A stretch of DNA of 64,000 nucleotides from Zunongwangia sp. ESRF-bin46 (GCA_002631855.1 NTLF01000017.1:434001-498000), one strand, 5' to 3'. Positions 1 through 10,100 are shown, counted from the first letter of the stretch. The notes: generated by a model from the sequence alone, not told the origin. Numbers and translations are program-made.

Positions 1-28
1 GTAATAATTGATTTTCTTTTATTTCCAT
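1..28 (-). CDS. cysN: Sulfate adenylyltransferase subunit 1, first nine codons only
   Basis: On the minus strand an ATG at 28-26 opens a frame reading MEIKENQLL before the window ends. It lies 22 bases after the cysD stop, in the position where CysN, the GTPase subunit of ATP sulfurylase, normally follows CysD. The nine residues agree with flavobacterial CysN N termini, which lead into a P-loop GTPase domain. The identification rests mostly on gene order because the catalytic part is outside the window. Confidence 0.7.
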
Positions 29-50
29 TATGCTACTGCTTCTTTATTTT

Positions 51-956
51 TTAAAAGTATCCTTGTCTCTTTCTGTCTTCCATCGATGTTTCGCTACGCT
101 TATCATCAGTACGATTACCTCGTTCTGTCTGTTTCATGGCAGAAACCTCCATAGCAATTTTTTCTAACGTATCTGCATCAGACTCCATGCCTCCAGTAAT
201 AGTTATATCACCCAATGTTCTAAAACGGATTTTCTTGGTAACGATTTCTTCGCCTTCTTCCAGTTTTAAATATTCTGAAACTGGTATCCAAGAATCATTA
301 CGCCATACTACTTCTCTTTCATGCGCATAATACAAGGATGGAATTTCTATATTTTCTCTTTTTATATAATTCCAAACATCCATTTCGGTCCAATTGCTTA
401 TTGGGAAAGCTCTGAAGTGTTCGCCTTCAAAATGCTTTCCATTAAGAATATTCCAAAGTTCTGGGCGCTGGTTTTTAGGGTCCCATTGTCCAAAATCGTC
501 CCTATGCGAAAAAAACCGTTCTTTTGCCCTAGCTTTCTCTTCATCACGACGACCACCACCAATGGCACAATCTACTTTATTGGTTTCTATAGCATCTAAG
601 AGCGTAGTAATTTGCAATGCATTTCGGGTGGCATTCTTCCCTTTTTCTTCAGCCACACGACCTTGGTCAATCGATTCTTGAACAGAACCTACAATTAATT
701 GTGCATCAAACTTTTTGATTAAATCGTCTCTAAACTGAATGGTTTCAGGGAAATTGTGCCCTGTATCCACATGCATTAATGGAAACGGTATTTTTGATGG
801 ATAAAATGCTTTTTTAGCTAAATGTGTTACCAAAATAGAATCTTTACCCCCGGAAAAAAGAATGACCGGATTTTCAAATTGTGCCCATACTTCCCGTAGT
901 ATGTAAATTGCTTCAGACTCTAATTCGTCTAGATAATTTAAATAATACTTGCTCAT
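51..956 (-). CDS. cysD: Sulfate adenylyltransferase subunit 2 (CysD)
   Basis: CysD with CysN makes adenosine 5'-phosphosulfate (APS) from ATP and sulfate, the first step of sulfate activation, in the cytoplasm. The 301-residue length is normal for the family. The PP-loop SGGKDS is near residue 36, followed by the family landmarks HVDTGHNFPE and GGGRRDEEKARAKER; the C terminus ends in the typical KRQGYF. Start is ATG at 956. It follows cysC by 7 bases and precedes the cysN start by 22 bases, so all are probably one transcript. No reductase (cysH) is seen in this stretch, so the pathway here points to PAPS rather than clearly to cysteine. Confidence 0.96.
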   Translation of the reverse strand: MSKYYLNYLDELESEAIYILREVWAQFENPVILFSGGKDSILVTHLAKKAFYPSKIPFPLMHVDTGHNFPETIQFRDDLIKKFDAQLIVGSVQESIDQGRVAEEKGKNATRNALQITTLLDAIETNKVDCAIGGGRRDEEKARAKERFFSHRDDFGQWDPKNQRPELWNILNGKHFEGEHFRAFPISNWTEMDVWNYIKRENIEIPSLYYAHEREVVWRNDSWIPVSEYLKLEEGEEIVTKKIRFRTLGDITITGGMESDADTLEKIAMEVSAMKQTERGNRTDDKRSETSMEDRKRQGYF

Positions 957-963
957 AGTTTCT

Positions 964-1557
964 TTATAATTCTAATTTGGGTTTTATTGCTTTCATTATT
1001 ATTTCAACAGATTCTGACACGGAAACCTCCGTTGTATCGATTGTTATAGTTGCGTCGTCAGGAGCTTCATAGGGTGCATTTATCCCTGTAAAATCTTTTA
1101 TTAAGCCTTTTCTTGCTTTTGCATACAATCCTTTTACATCTCTTTTCTCACACTCTTCAATCGGTGTGTCAATGAAAATTTCAACAAAGTTAACATCTTT
1201 GACCGTTTCTTTTATCAATTGACGGTCGTTTTTATAAGGAGAGACAAATGCTGCCAATACAACTATGCCTGCCTCTACAAAAAGATTTGCAGTTTCAGCA
1301 ATTCTACGGATATTTTCGGTACGGTCTTCCGGTGTAAAAGTTAAATCATTATTAAGCCCTTTTCTTACGTTATCACCGTCTAATGTATACGTATGTATTT
1401 TTTGGGTATATAGCTCTTGCTCTACCGCATTAGCAATGGTGGATTTTCCAGAACCAGACAACCCCGTAAACCAGATAAGAAATGAATTATGCTTTTTTAA
1501 TTCAGACCTTTTCTTTTTGGTTATTTTAAAATCGTGTGGAATAACGTTTTCTTGCAT
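964..1557 (-). CDS. cysC: Adenylyl-sulfate kinase (CysC)
   Basis: Phosphorylates APS on the 3' hydroxyl to give PAPS, the sulfate donor for sulfotransferases. The 197-residue protein has the Walker [10 protein letters not shown] near residues 33-41, then LDGDNVRKGLN, FTPEDRTENIRR and the lid region FIDTPIEECEKRDVKGLYAKAR, all standard for APS kinase. It starts 2 bases after the DUF2061 gene stop and ends 7 bases before cysD, consistent with translational coupling in a sulfate-activation operon. Confidence 0.96.
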   Translation of the reverse strand: MQENVIPHDFKITKKKRSELKKHNSFLIWFTGLSGSGKSTIANAVEQELYTQKIHTYTLDGDNVRKGLNNDLTFTPEDRTENIRRIAETANLFVEAGIVVLAAFVSPYKNDRQLIKETVKDVNFVEIFIDTPIEECEKRDVKGLYAKARKGLIKDFTGINAPYEAPDDATITIDTTEVSVSESVEIIMKAIKPKLEL

Positions 1558-1559
1558 AA

Positions 1560-2018
1560 TTATTTACTTTTTTTTCCTAAAAAAAAATTTCTAATTCTTC
1601 CCAATGGTAACCGTAACCAAATACGTTCGTGAAGATAATATAATATAAACTTAGAAACCAACTCTGCTAAGGCAACATAAAGTGCTATCTCATCAAAAGA
1701 ATTTAATACTAGACCTGAAATAATAAAGGTTCCTGTTGTTGCGATAATACGCCAAGAAATGGTTTTGTATAATGTTTGGCGTGGGTTTACTTCTTTTCCA
1801 AGTAATATTTTTTGCCAAATACGTTCGTGAAGATAATATACTGCCAATTTGATAAAAAATTCAAACAAGCCAATTCTTATAGCACTATCAATACTACAAT
1901 TACCATTTAAGCAGGTAATTAACAAAACAACTAAAATAGTATCGGCCGTTGCAATACACCGCCAAGAAATCCCTTTTAATATACTTCTGTAATGTGATTC
2001 TTGTTTATACTTAACCAT
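1560..2018 (-). CDS. DUF2061 membrane protein with two tandem copies of the domain
   Basis: A 152-residue protein made of two homologous halves. Residues 12-72 and 82-142 each begin with K-[GT]-ISWR-x-IAT, continue through a hydrophobic hairpin and end in YYLHERIW, the signature of DUF2061. Each half looks like two membrane-spanning helices. The function is not established. Genes of this family commonly lie beside cysQ, cysC, cysD and cysN, as here (5 bases after cysQ, 2 before cysC), so a role linked to sulfate uptake or PAPS metabolism is a reasonable guess but unproven. Confidence 0.85.
   Translation of the reverse strand: MVKYKQESHYRSILKGISWRCIATADTILVVLLITCLNGNCSIDSAIRIGLFEFFIKLAVYYLHERIWQKILLGKEVNPRQTLYKTISWRIIATTGTFIISGLVLNSFDEIALYVALAELVSKFILYYLHERIWLRLPLGRIRNFFLGKKSK
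1617..1840 (-). repeat. Intragenic direct repeat marking the DUF2061 duplication
   Basis: Positions 1617-1642 and 1815-1840 are identical over 26 bases and encode the YYLHERIW end of each DUF2061 half. The exact DNA identity is longer than protein conservation requires, which suggests recent duplication or gene conversion between the halves. Confidence 0.8.
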
Positions 2019-2023
2019 ACTTA

Positions 2024-2818
2024 TTAGCTTCGGTTAGATACCAAAAACCAAGGGTTTAATAAATTTTCTTTATTATACTGCAAAGGTTTGTCTGCAGGAA
2101 GGGCTGTTACGGTTACACCTACAGCCTTACAAATAGCATGTCCTGCTGCTGTATCCCACTCCATTGTTGGAGCATAACGAGGGTATAAATCGGCTTTTCC
2201 TTCTGCCACCAAACAAAATTTAAGTGAACTTCCTTTTGAAACGATTTCCACCTCTTCATTTTTTGAAATTGTATCAATGAACTTTTGTGTCTCTTCATTT
2301 AAGTGAGACCTGCTTCCTACTATACGTGCTTTATCTTTATTTTTAACCGGTTTTATTTCAGAAGCATGTTTTAATACATCAGCTACAGGTGTTTTATGAT
2401 TTTTGAGCACCACTTTAAAAGCTTTTTTATTTGCTACCTCAGTGAAATAAAGTGTTTTAAAGTCTGGAACATATAATACACCTAAAATTGGAATTCCGTC
2501 TTCAACTAGTGCTATATTAACAGTAAACTCACCATTCTTTTTGATAAACTCTTTCGTTCCATCTAGAGGATCTACAATCCAGCATTTATTCCATTTTTTT
2601 CGTTCAGAAAATTTCATTTGTTTATTTTCTTCACTGATAATAGGAATATCGGTTTGTTTTAGATTAGAAATTATTATGTCGTTGGCACGTTTATCTGCAA
2701 TGGTTAAAGGAGAGTCATCATTTTTTGTTTCCACTTCAAAGTTTGAAGTATTATAAACGTTCATAATTTCTTCTCCCGCTTCTAATGAAGCTTGTATGGC
2801 TATATCTATTAAATTCAC
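2024..2818 (-). CDS. cysQ: 3'(2'),5'-bisphosphate nucleotidase (CysQ)
   Basis: Removes the 3' phosphate of PAP, the by-product of sulfotransferase reactions, and can also act on PAPS. The 264-residue protein belongs to the inositol monophosphatase fold: ISEE near residue 60, the metal site WIVDPLDGTKEF, and the C-terminal EWDTAAGHAI. The start is GTG at 2818; the next ATG would remove the conserved first helix (IAIQASLEAGEEI). A gap of 41 bases separates it from the Wzz-like gene upstream. PAP clearance next to PAPS synthesis suits an organism that transfers sulfate to polysaccharide. Confidence 0.93.
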   Translation of the reverse strand: MNLIDIAIQASLEAGEEIMNVYNTSNFEVETKNDDSPLTIADKRANDIIISNLKQTDIPIISEENKQMKFSERKKWNKCWIVDPLDGTKEFIKKNGEFTVNIALVEDGIPILGVLYVPDFKTLYFTEVANKKAFKVVLKNHKTPVADVLKHASEIKPVKNKDKARIVGSRSHLNEETQKFIDTISKNEEVEIVSKGSSLKFCLVAEGKADLYPRYAPTMEWDTAAGHAICKAVGVTVTALPADKPLQYNKENLLNPWFLVSNRS

Positions 2819-2859
2819 TGTAATATTAGTTAATGCTATACTGAATATAATCAGAATAG

Positions 2860-3960
2860 CTATTTCGTAATTTTATTTTTTATTGCTGGGTAAAAATGTC
2901 TAAATAGAATATAAAGTGCTCCTAATAAAAAACCAACTAAAATAAACTGGATAAGAATCAATAACTTTTGAGGTGAAGAAGGTTCTATTGGTATAGTTGC
3001 AGGTTTTATAATCGTAAATACAGGGGTATCTTTTTTTACGTTTAGTTTAGCTGTCTCAAGTTCTCCTGCTAATTGAGAATAAATATTTGAGGACAAGCTG
3101 TATTCTGTTTGTAATTGTTCCAATCTATTTTGAGCCAAGTTACTGATAACGTTTACATTTCTATCCTTATAATTTGCCAAAGTAGCTCTTTTGCTAAAAT
3201 AATCGTTTTCAGCTTCTTCAAAACGCTCACTTATATATTCTAGCTCTTGTCTTGCTTTTTTAATATTGTATTCTATAATAAACTCTTGAAGCAAATTTTG
3301 AATGTTGTTTGCAAGTCTAGCAGATGCTTTTGCTTCTGGAAATGTTGTTTTAATTTCAATATACCCATCAACATCATTTATATTTACTGAAAAATTTGAA
3401 TACAAGTAATTAAGTTGTTGTTTTTCATTAAAGTTTAAATAATACTCGGTAGAATCTTGTCTTTCAACAGATTCTTCAACTTCAGAGTTTTTGAACAGGC
3501 CAATAATTTTACCCGGTAAACCAATAGTATATCCTTTTACGTAACTTAACACTCCAGGTTTTCTAATTTCTGTAAGATAATGAGATACAGAAACCAAGCT
3601 ATCTTCTTCCTTGATGGGTATTTTAGATTCTAGAATTTGTTTTTTAAAGGGGGTACTTTCTACTATTAGCGGGTACTGCATAGGTAATATTACATCATTT
3701 CCCGAATCTCCCACATTAACCCCAATTAGGTTTGCTATTCCACTTATTTTTTTCCCTAGTTTTTTAGAAGAGGAGATTTGGGAAACAAATACCGAAGATG
3801 ATGAATACTCTTTTGGTAGTAAAAAGGCTACTAAAACCCCTAAAATTAGAAAGACTATAAGAAACCTTATAATAACTCTTCTAGAGCTGTTTAATATTTT
3901 TAATATTTCAAAAGTATCTACTTGAAATATTGATTTTTCAGATGTTTTCTCGTTTTCCAT
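2860..3960 (-). CDS. Wzz-type polysaccharide chain-length determinant
   Basis: An inner-membrane co-polymerase that sets chain length and links polymerisation to export. The 366 residues have one transmembrane helix near 29-49, a large periplasmic part with a coiled-coil region (about 220-300, including the tract ARQELEYISERFEEAENDYF), and a second helix near 335-357. A proline-rich PATIPIEPSSPQK stands just before the second helix, as is usual in Wzz proteins. It has no C-terminal tyrosine kinase domain, so any BY-kinase must be encoded elsewhere. It starts 1 base after the Wza-like gene. Confidence 0.88.
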   Translation of the reverse strand: MENEKTSEKSIFQVDTFEILKILNSSRRVIIRFLIVFLILGVLVAFLLPKEYSSSSVFVSQISSSKKLGKKISGIANLIGVNVGDSGNDVILPMQYPLIVESTPFKKQILESKIPIKEEDSLVSVSHYLTEIRKPGVLSYVKGYTIGLPGKIIGLFKNSEVEESVERQDSTEYYLNFNEKQQLNYLYSNFSVNINDVDGYIEIKTTFPEAKASARLANNIQNLLQEFIIEYNIKKARQELEYISERFEEAENDYFSKRATLANYKDRNVNVISNLAQNRLEQLQTEYSLSSNIYSQLAGELETAKLNVKKDTPVFTIIKPATIPIEPSSPQKLLILIQFILVGFLLGALYILFRHFYPAIKNKITK

Positions 3961-3961
3961 A

Positions 3962-6424
3962 TTACTGAAGCAATCTATCTATTAAAAGTCCTAATGTTGT
4001 TAAACCAGTACTTATACCCACCACTTCTTGTGCGGATAGTTTATTTCTGTTTTCTGGTTTAGCAGGCACTAATATGGCGGCACCTGGCTCTAGTTTTGGA
4101 AAACTTCTAAAGAATAAAAAGTGTTTAGTTGAAGCAATATCACCATTAGCATATACTACATAGGTCTTACCTTTTTTGGCATCTGATGAAAAGCCTCCAG
4201 ATTTACTTATGTAATCTTTTAGCGTCATACCTTTTTCAAAACGAACCAAAGAAGGCACCAACACCTCACCTTGAACTTTTACAGTTTGCCTTGTCGATGG
4301 AATAATTAACCTATCTCCACTTTTTAGTACTAGGTTATGTTTAGAGTCATTATCCTTTATTATTTTTTGTAGATTAATCCCTACCCTAAATTCTTTTCTA
4401 TTTTTAAGTGTTTCTTCTTCTACATTAGTAGAGTCTTCTTTTCCGGTAACCTCTTCTTTCTCTATCAATCCTTCAAACGTTTCTTTTTGTGATCCGTCAT
4501 TATAAAAAGGATTTAACCTAACCAATGTAGCACCTTCAACAAAGGCGTATTGAGTAACCCCGCCCGCTCTTTCTAAAAGGTCTGAAATTTTCTCATTTTT
4601 ACTTTCGATAGTATAGTTTCCTGGATAATTAGCTTCTCCTGTTACAGATACTTTAATTTGCTCAGAAAAACCTTTTAGGTATCTTACAGAAACACGATCG
4701 TTAGGCTGAAGTATAAAATTTGATCCATCTTCCAGTGTTAATTCCCCATTTGCTGAAACTTTGAAATTTTTACTTAATGTTTCATAAGAATCATCATCTA
4801 CTCTCCTATAGATATCTATTTTGTTTTCGTTGGCACTATCTGTAAAACCTCCACCTAATAAAACTAAATCTTCTACTGTCATATTTTCTACATAGGGTAT
4901 TGTCACTGGAGAATTTACCGCTCCATCTATGGATAAGGTATAATTTTCCGATAAATTATATTTGTTAAAAACCTGAACTTTATCATCAGGTTTCAAGTTG
5001 ATAGCTTTATTCCCTTTTAATACTTCTGAAACCGAAAAAGGAGTCACTGTTTCGGTAACGCCGTCCTCTGTACTAAAAAGCAATCCTCTTTCTAAAAAAG
5101 CCCTTTCAGTAACTCCAGCGGCTTTCTGAATCAAGTCATTTACTGTCAACCCATCTGTAAACTCATAGCTACCTGGACGATAAACCGCTCCTTCAATACT
5201 TATTCTATTTTCAAATTTATCTATAATTTCATTTACCGTAAGCACATCCCCATCTTGTAATGGTGTTTCACTCTCGTTATCAACAAGGATTTCTTTTACA
5301 ACTCTTCTATCCCCTTCTATTCTTTCTAAAACAACTCGCTCTTTATAAGCGTTGGAAGTAAATCCACCTGTAAATTCCAAAAGATCATTTAAGGTTTCCC
5401 CTGGTTTTAATTCGTATGTTCCTGTACGCTTTACACTTCCATTTATCTTTACTCTTGAAATGTAAGGAGAGATGATAATAACATCTTGGTCTTGCAGTGT
5501 TTTATTTCCAACTTGCGAACCGTTTATTAAATAATCATATACATCAAAGTAAGTGATTTCATCACCGTTTCGAACTAATTTTATATCTCTAAAAGTACCT
5601 TGTTTTGTAGGGCCTCCAGAAGCATATAAAGCATTTAAAACCGTTGATAAAGCACTTAATGAGTATGTGCCCGGAACTTTAACCTCACCTATAATATTTA
5701 CTTGAACGGTCCTAACATTAATTAATGAGACACTTAGAAAAACCTTATAAGGACTATTATCTGAAGCGTTGATACCAGAGTATATCCGTTTGAGTTTACC
5801 TTTAATCTTACCAGAAGCTTCTTCCATAGTAAGCCCGCTTACATAAATAGGACCCACATTTGAAATACGGACAGCTCCTTCCCTGTCAACCTCAACAATA
5901 TAGCTATTCTCTGCAGCTCCCCATAAGTTTATGGATATCTCATCACCAGGACCTAATTCATAATTAGTTGGGGTAGCCAAATTCATATTAGGCGTAAAAG
6001 AGATGTTCTGGTTATTAAAAAAATCATACCCAAAAAGTGGGTCTTTGGTTACCCCTTCTTTAACCTCATTTCCTGTAAATCCAACTGGAGCTTTATTATC
6101 AATGTTTAAAGAGCTATCAATCTGCTCACCTTCTAACGTTTTTGTAGAAGACCCTATTTGATTTAATCTACGTTCCAATTCAGCAATTTTTGTAGGAGAA
6201 ACGCCCCTTGCCGTGGCCATAGCTTTTAATTGCTCCATTGTATACCCTTGTGCTTTTGCTCGCTCCCAATACGATTGTATTTGTTCGTCGGAAAGATTCT
6301 CTACATCTGCAGATAATATTGATGAGGATGGAATAGTCTGTGCAACCATATCACCTGTTGTAAAACAAATCGTGAATAGAAGAAACAGCAATACTTTTTT
6401 TATGCTAAAATTTACTTTTGCCAT
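3962..6424 (-). CDS. Wza-like outer-membrane polysaccharide export protein with about six SLBB domains
   Basis: Forms the outer-membrane or periplasmic channel for capsule or exopolysaccharide. The ATG at 6424 gives 820 residues with a signal peptide ending at MVAQ; a longer frame opening at a TTG (6478) would lie across the promoter and is rejected. After a charged helical region (about 35-95) comes a polysaccharide export domain (YELGPGDEISINLWG), then repeated SLBB units, each with a G-x-V-x-x-P-G-x-Y type turn followed by a GG[FV]T-like motif: I count six. Classical Wza proteins have about 380 residues and two SLBB units, so this is an extended version. It is the first gene of the operon that continues into wzz and cys genes. 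Confidence 0.9.
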   Translation of the reverse strand: MAKVNFSIKKVLLFLLFTICFTTGDMVAQTIPSSSILSADVENLSDEQIQSYWERAKAQGYTMEQLKAMATARGVSPTKIAELERRLNQIGSSTKTLEGEQIDSSLNIDNKAPVGFTGNEVKEGVTKDPLFGYDFFNNQNISFTPNMNLATPTNYELGPGDEISINLWGAAENSYIVEVDREGAVRISNVGPIYVSGLTMEEASGKIKGKLKRIYSGINASDNSPYKVFLSVSLINVRTVQVNIIGEVKVPGTYSLSALSTVLNALYASGGPTKQGTFRDIKLVRNGDEITYFDVYDYLINGSQVGNKTLQDQDVIIISPYISRVKINGSVKRTGTYELKPGETLNDLLEFTGGFTSNAYKERVVLERIEGDRRVVKEILVDNESETPLQDGDVLTVNEIIDKFENRISIEGAVYRPGSYEFTDGLTVNDLIQKAAGVTERAFLERGLLFSTEDGVTETVTPFSVSEVLKGNKAINLKPDDKVQVFNKYNLSENYTLSIDGAVNSPVTIPYVENMTVEDLVLLGGGFTDSANENKIDIYRRVDDDSYETLSKNFKVSANGELTLEDGSNFILQPNDRVSVRYLKGFSEQIKVSVTGEANYPGNYTIESKNEKISDLLERAGGVTQYAFVEGATLVRLNPFYNDGSQKETFEGLIEKEEVTGKEDSTNVEEETLKNRKEFRVGINLQKIIKDNDSKHNLVLKSGDRLIIPSTRQTVKVQGEVLVPSLVRFEKGMTLKDYISKSGGFSSDAKKGKTYVVYANGDIASTKHFLFFRSFPKLEPGAAILVPAKPENRNKLSAQEVVGISTGLTTLGLLIDRLLQ

Positions 6425-6466
6425 TAAAAATTTATAATTCAATATGATTCTTGTTTTATTAACGCG

Positions 6467-6474
6467 CAAAGATA
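6467..6474 (-). promoter_or_regulatory. Promoter -7 element (TATCTTTG) for the export/sulfate operon
   Basis: On the minus strand TATCTTTG matches the Bacteroidota -7 consensus TAnnTTTG, 42 bases before the ATG at 6424. No convincing -33 TTG lies 17-23 bases upstream. Its position supports the ATG start over the TTG at 6478. Confidence 0.55.
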
Positions 6475-6582
6475 ACAATTCTTTAAAGAGATTATTGCTT
6501 TTCTCCTTTTAAATAAAAGTTGTTGTACAGTATATTTTGGACTGTTTTCAACGTTAAAAAAAGGCTAAACTCCTCGTAAGTA

Positions 6583-6613
6583 TTGGTTTCGACTGCCTGA
6601 CTGCTTAAATTTG
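6583..6613 (+). promoter_or_regulatory. dps promoter, -33 TTG and -7 TAAATTTG
   Basis: TTG at 6583-6585 and TAAATTTG at 6606-6613 are separated by 20 bases, matching the Bacteroidota housekeeping consensus (TTG, 17-23 bases, TAnnTTTG). The ATG of dps is 24 bases downstream. Confidence 0.7.
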
Positions 6614-6637
6614 TATAAAACTAAAAAGAAAAATACT

Positions 6638-7129
6638 ATGAGCTACTTGAACTTAGATAAAGAAAAAACAACCACTACTGCAAAAGAACTAAACGTGCTA
6701 TTAGCAGACTATCATTTATACTACCAAAAGCTTCGTAATTTTCATTGGAACATTGTTGGAAAAAACTTTTTTGATCTTCATGAAAAATTTGAAGAAATGT
6801 ATGACGATGCCAAATTAAAAGTAGATGAAATTGCAGAACGAATTTTAACGTTGCGATTCCAACCAGTTAGTAACTATACCGATTATCTTGAAATGTCAAA
6901 TTTAAAAGAATCACCTTCTCGTACTGAAGATTCAAAAATGGTGAAAATCCTGTTAGATGATCACGGAAAAATACTAAATCAAATGCGAAACGTGATTGAT
7001 AAGGCTGATAAAGCTGGTGACGAAGGGACTATTGATTTAATTGGTGGTTATATTGCCGATATTGAAAAAATTAGTTGGATGTTAGACGCTTGGTCTATGA
7101 AATCTAGTGATACACACCCTGAAGCATAA
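6638..7129 (+). CDS. dps: Dps family DNA-binding ferritin-like protein
   Basis: Dodecameric iron-storage protein that oxidises Fe(II) with peroxide and protects DNA under stress. The 163 residues are the usual Dps length. The inter-subunit ferroxidase ligands are visible in FHWNIVG (His) and in LHEKFEEMYDD (Asp/Glu). The start is ATG at 6638; an upstream TTG frame would overlap the -7 element. It is monocistronic, divergent from the polysaccharide operon, and followed by a strong hairpin terminator. Confidence 0.95.
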   Translation: MSYLNLDKEKTTTTAKELNVLLADYHLYYQKLRNFHWNIVGKNFFDLHEKFEEMYDDAKLKVDEIAERILTLRFQPVSNYTDYLEMSNLKESPSRTEDSKMVKILLDDHGKILNQMRNVIDKADKAGDEGTIDLIGGYIADIEKISWMLDAWSMKSSDTHPEA

Positions 7130-7153
7130 TTAATTGTATCCAAAATTTTTATT

Positions 7154-7177
7154 AAGCCCGCTTATGCGGGCTTTTTG
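7154..7177 (+). terminator. Rho-independent terminator after dps
   Basis: An eight-base-pair perfect stem (7154-7161 with 7166-7173, AAGCCCGC / GCGGGCTT), four-base loop TTAT, then a T run. It sits between convergent genes; the minus-strand side has only a poor T tract, so it mainly serves dps. Confidence 0.9.
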
Positions 7178-7189
7178 TTTTTTAGAAGC

Positions 7190-10100
7190 CTAATAGCTTA
7201 TTTTTAAGCCAAAAGATAAGCGAGTGCCTTCTTCTCCTTTAAATGCCGTAAAACTTCCCACTATGGCGTTAGTCCACAAAATATCAAATCCACCACCATA
7301 GGCATCGTACCATTTTTCTGAAGTATCTCTTTTTACCCAAACACGACCTATATTGTACCCTCCACGAATTCTAACCGTTACAGGGAATAAAGCTGTTTTT
7401 ATGGGTTGAAACGTATACAACAAATCACTTTTACCTAAAAAGCTATTGAATCCTTTAAATCTACCCTCACGATATCCTCTTAACCCCGTTTTCGCGCCTA
7501 AGGTAGCAGTTTGATGAAATTCAGGCCTATCTCCTACTTGCAAATGTGTAGAAGCCCCAGTCTCCAAAACAAGCCTGTTATTACTTAATAGTGAATTGTA
7601 AAACAAAACGGAAGACTTTAAAAAGCCAGTAATATCATTGGATTTTAAATTATCAATCCCTCCTACTGTGGCAGAAAAAAACATTCCTTTGCTAGGGAAG
7701 TAATCTGCATTGTAATTTTTATAGCTATAGGTAACTTCAGGAACAGCAAAATAGGACCGCAATGTATATTCTTCTGGTGCTGCATCTAACAAGAAATTAC
7801 TTTCATTATTAATTAGCTTTAGTGTATTTAGATTCAGTTTTAACTGAAAAAAACTTCCGTAATCTGTTTCTTTTTCAAGTGCCAGCCCACCGTGAATTCG
7901 TTCCATTTGAATACGATTATAACTTAGCCCTAAATCATCTTCAGGATTAATTGTTTCATTTCCGAAGCCAAAAAAGTTTTCAGTATAATCTAAAGAGGTA
8001 TACCTGCCATCTATCACCAAATTAAAATCGTTGACTACCGCCGCAAACCCTTTTAAAAAATCAATATCAAATCCTGTGGTTTGAAAATTATAATCAAGTG
8101 AAATATTGGTTCTTTTGCTGTACGGGTTTTTTATAAAGTTAAACTTATCATTCGTGTAAGAAGCTTTTAAAGAAACTCCTGTATCGTTATTATACAGTGT
8201 TTCCAAGCTAATGGTACTGGTAGAAGATTTCTTCTTTGTGTAATCATAACTATTGGCTTCATAAATATTAGTGGTTTTAAAACGGGCCCCACCTTTGTTT
8301 TTTATTTCTACCTCATCATCTTTATTATCATACACTACAATTTTTTTTCCTTCTGAAATGTTATAAATATCATCATCTTGCCCTCCTATTAATCGTATTA
8401 AAATTGCTTTTTCTGCTACACCGTTTACTTCAAAAACATCATCATCGTCCAATCCATACAACCAAATCTCTTTCGTTTCTTCTGAATTAAAAACTCTATC
8501 AAATAATACATCGCCTTTTTCCCCATCCTTTATTCTATAGGCAATTATTTGAGTTTTTCCGTTAGGCTGACGGTTTATAACAAAATGATCATCTTTATCG
8601 GTCCCTGTCAACATTTGAAACTTTATAAACTCTTGGTAATAACGTTCTACGATATGTACTAGGTTTTCTTTTCTTTTTAGAAATGATTTTTTTATCTCGC
8701 TACTAGTTGTGTCTTGTACTTCCATAGGAAGGTCCTTAAAAGCGTTGTCTAAAATTTCTTCGTCAATTGCTTGTTGCATTTTTTTGGCCTCTTCCATCCA
8801 AACAGATTTATCACTTCGTTTAATAAGGGCACGGTCTAACTTTGAACCTGCCTTATTAAACCAAGCGACATCCTTTATATCTTCGTTATAAATCCCGAAC
8901 TGATTTACTGAACCAGCTAATTTTCTAAGTAAGTTTAAAAAGCTACCGTCAAAATTGGCAAATACCTGATCTCGATCTCGCGGAATTGGTATGAACTGTA
9001 ACTTCTCACCCTCATCTTCAAACTCTGACCAACGCCATTGATCGCTGTGCCTGTCCCAATCACCGATCAACATATCAAAAATACGTGCTCGAATATACGT
9101 CGCTTCGTCTAAGGTATGGTCCTCGTCTTCTCTAAGTTTTTCCAATAAGTCGTCTGTGCTCTCTACATTATCTGGATATCCAAAACTTTTACGGTTTTCA
9201 TACTCTTCCGCAGGACGTTCTACAATCATATACAATTGATTACCGTAGTCTTCATTATATTTTCCTAAACGCTGCTGCTTAGGCACGTAATACAATTCTG
9301 GCGTGGTGTAATATACACCCGCTGCTTTGGCCAGTTTTGGAATTGCAAATGCCCCATAGGGATGTGCTGCTGTGTAAAAATCTAGAATTAAATCCTCAGG
9401 CACTGTATTGCTGAAATATTTCTCAGCGTCAATTCCATTAAAAGTTGTTGTTTCCAACAGTTGAACAGCACTCTTTTTAAGGGCACGCATATTATATTCT
9501 TTACCATCTTTTGTCACTAACCTTAAGGAACGTGTTTGATGTCCGCCTCCTGGCCTTACCACTTCTAAACCTCCATATAAAGTATCTAACAAGGCAGTTG
9601 CGGCTGTTACTTTTGTTCCATAAACATCGCGATAATGTTGTCCCCAAAAAGACTTGAAAAAATCAGATTTTTCTACTTTATCGATATCATAAACTGAAGC
9701 TGTATACGTTCGCGGATATGTTTTTGGAAACGATTCGGTTTCTAGTTCTCCAACAGTTTGAAAAATTTTTCTTCTGAATAATAGATTTGATGCGTCTTTT
9801 TTTTCTTCCGAAGCATAAAAAGAGACCCAAACACTACCTTTATCTGTTATTTCAACTGAAGCGAAACCTTGCTTTCCGTATGAAAAGATACCATTGTCAC
9901 TTAACGAAACTGGTTTAGCACTAGATGCAGCTCCACTAACCAACTGTTTAAAGTTTCCTTCTTCGATATACTGAAGGTTTTCCTCGTGCCCTGAAACTAT
10001 TAGAATGCGATGGTCGGGTTTATTCAGTAAGATTTCAAGCTCCTTCATAAGCTCACTATACCGATAGTTAAAACGGTTTTGCTTAGACACACCGCCTTGT

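Noticed and set aside
6424-6478. Longer N terminus of the Wza-like protein from TTG 6478
   Set aside because: It would put an 18-residue extension ahead of a good signal peptide and overlap the -7 promoter element.
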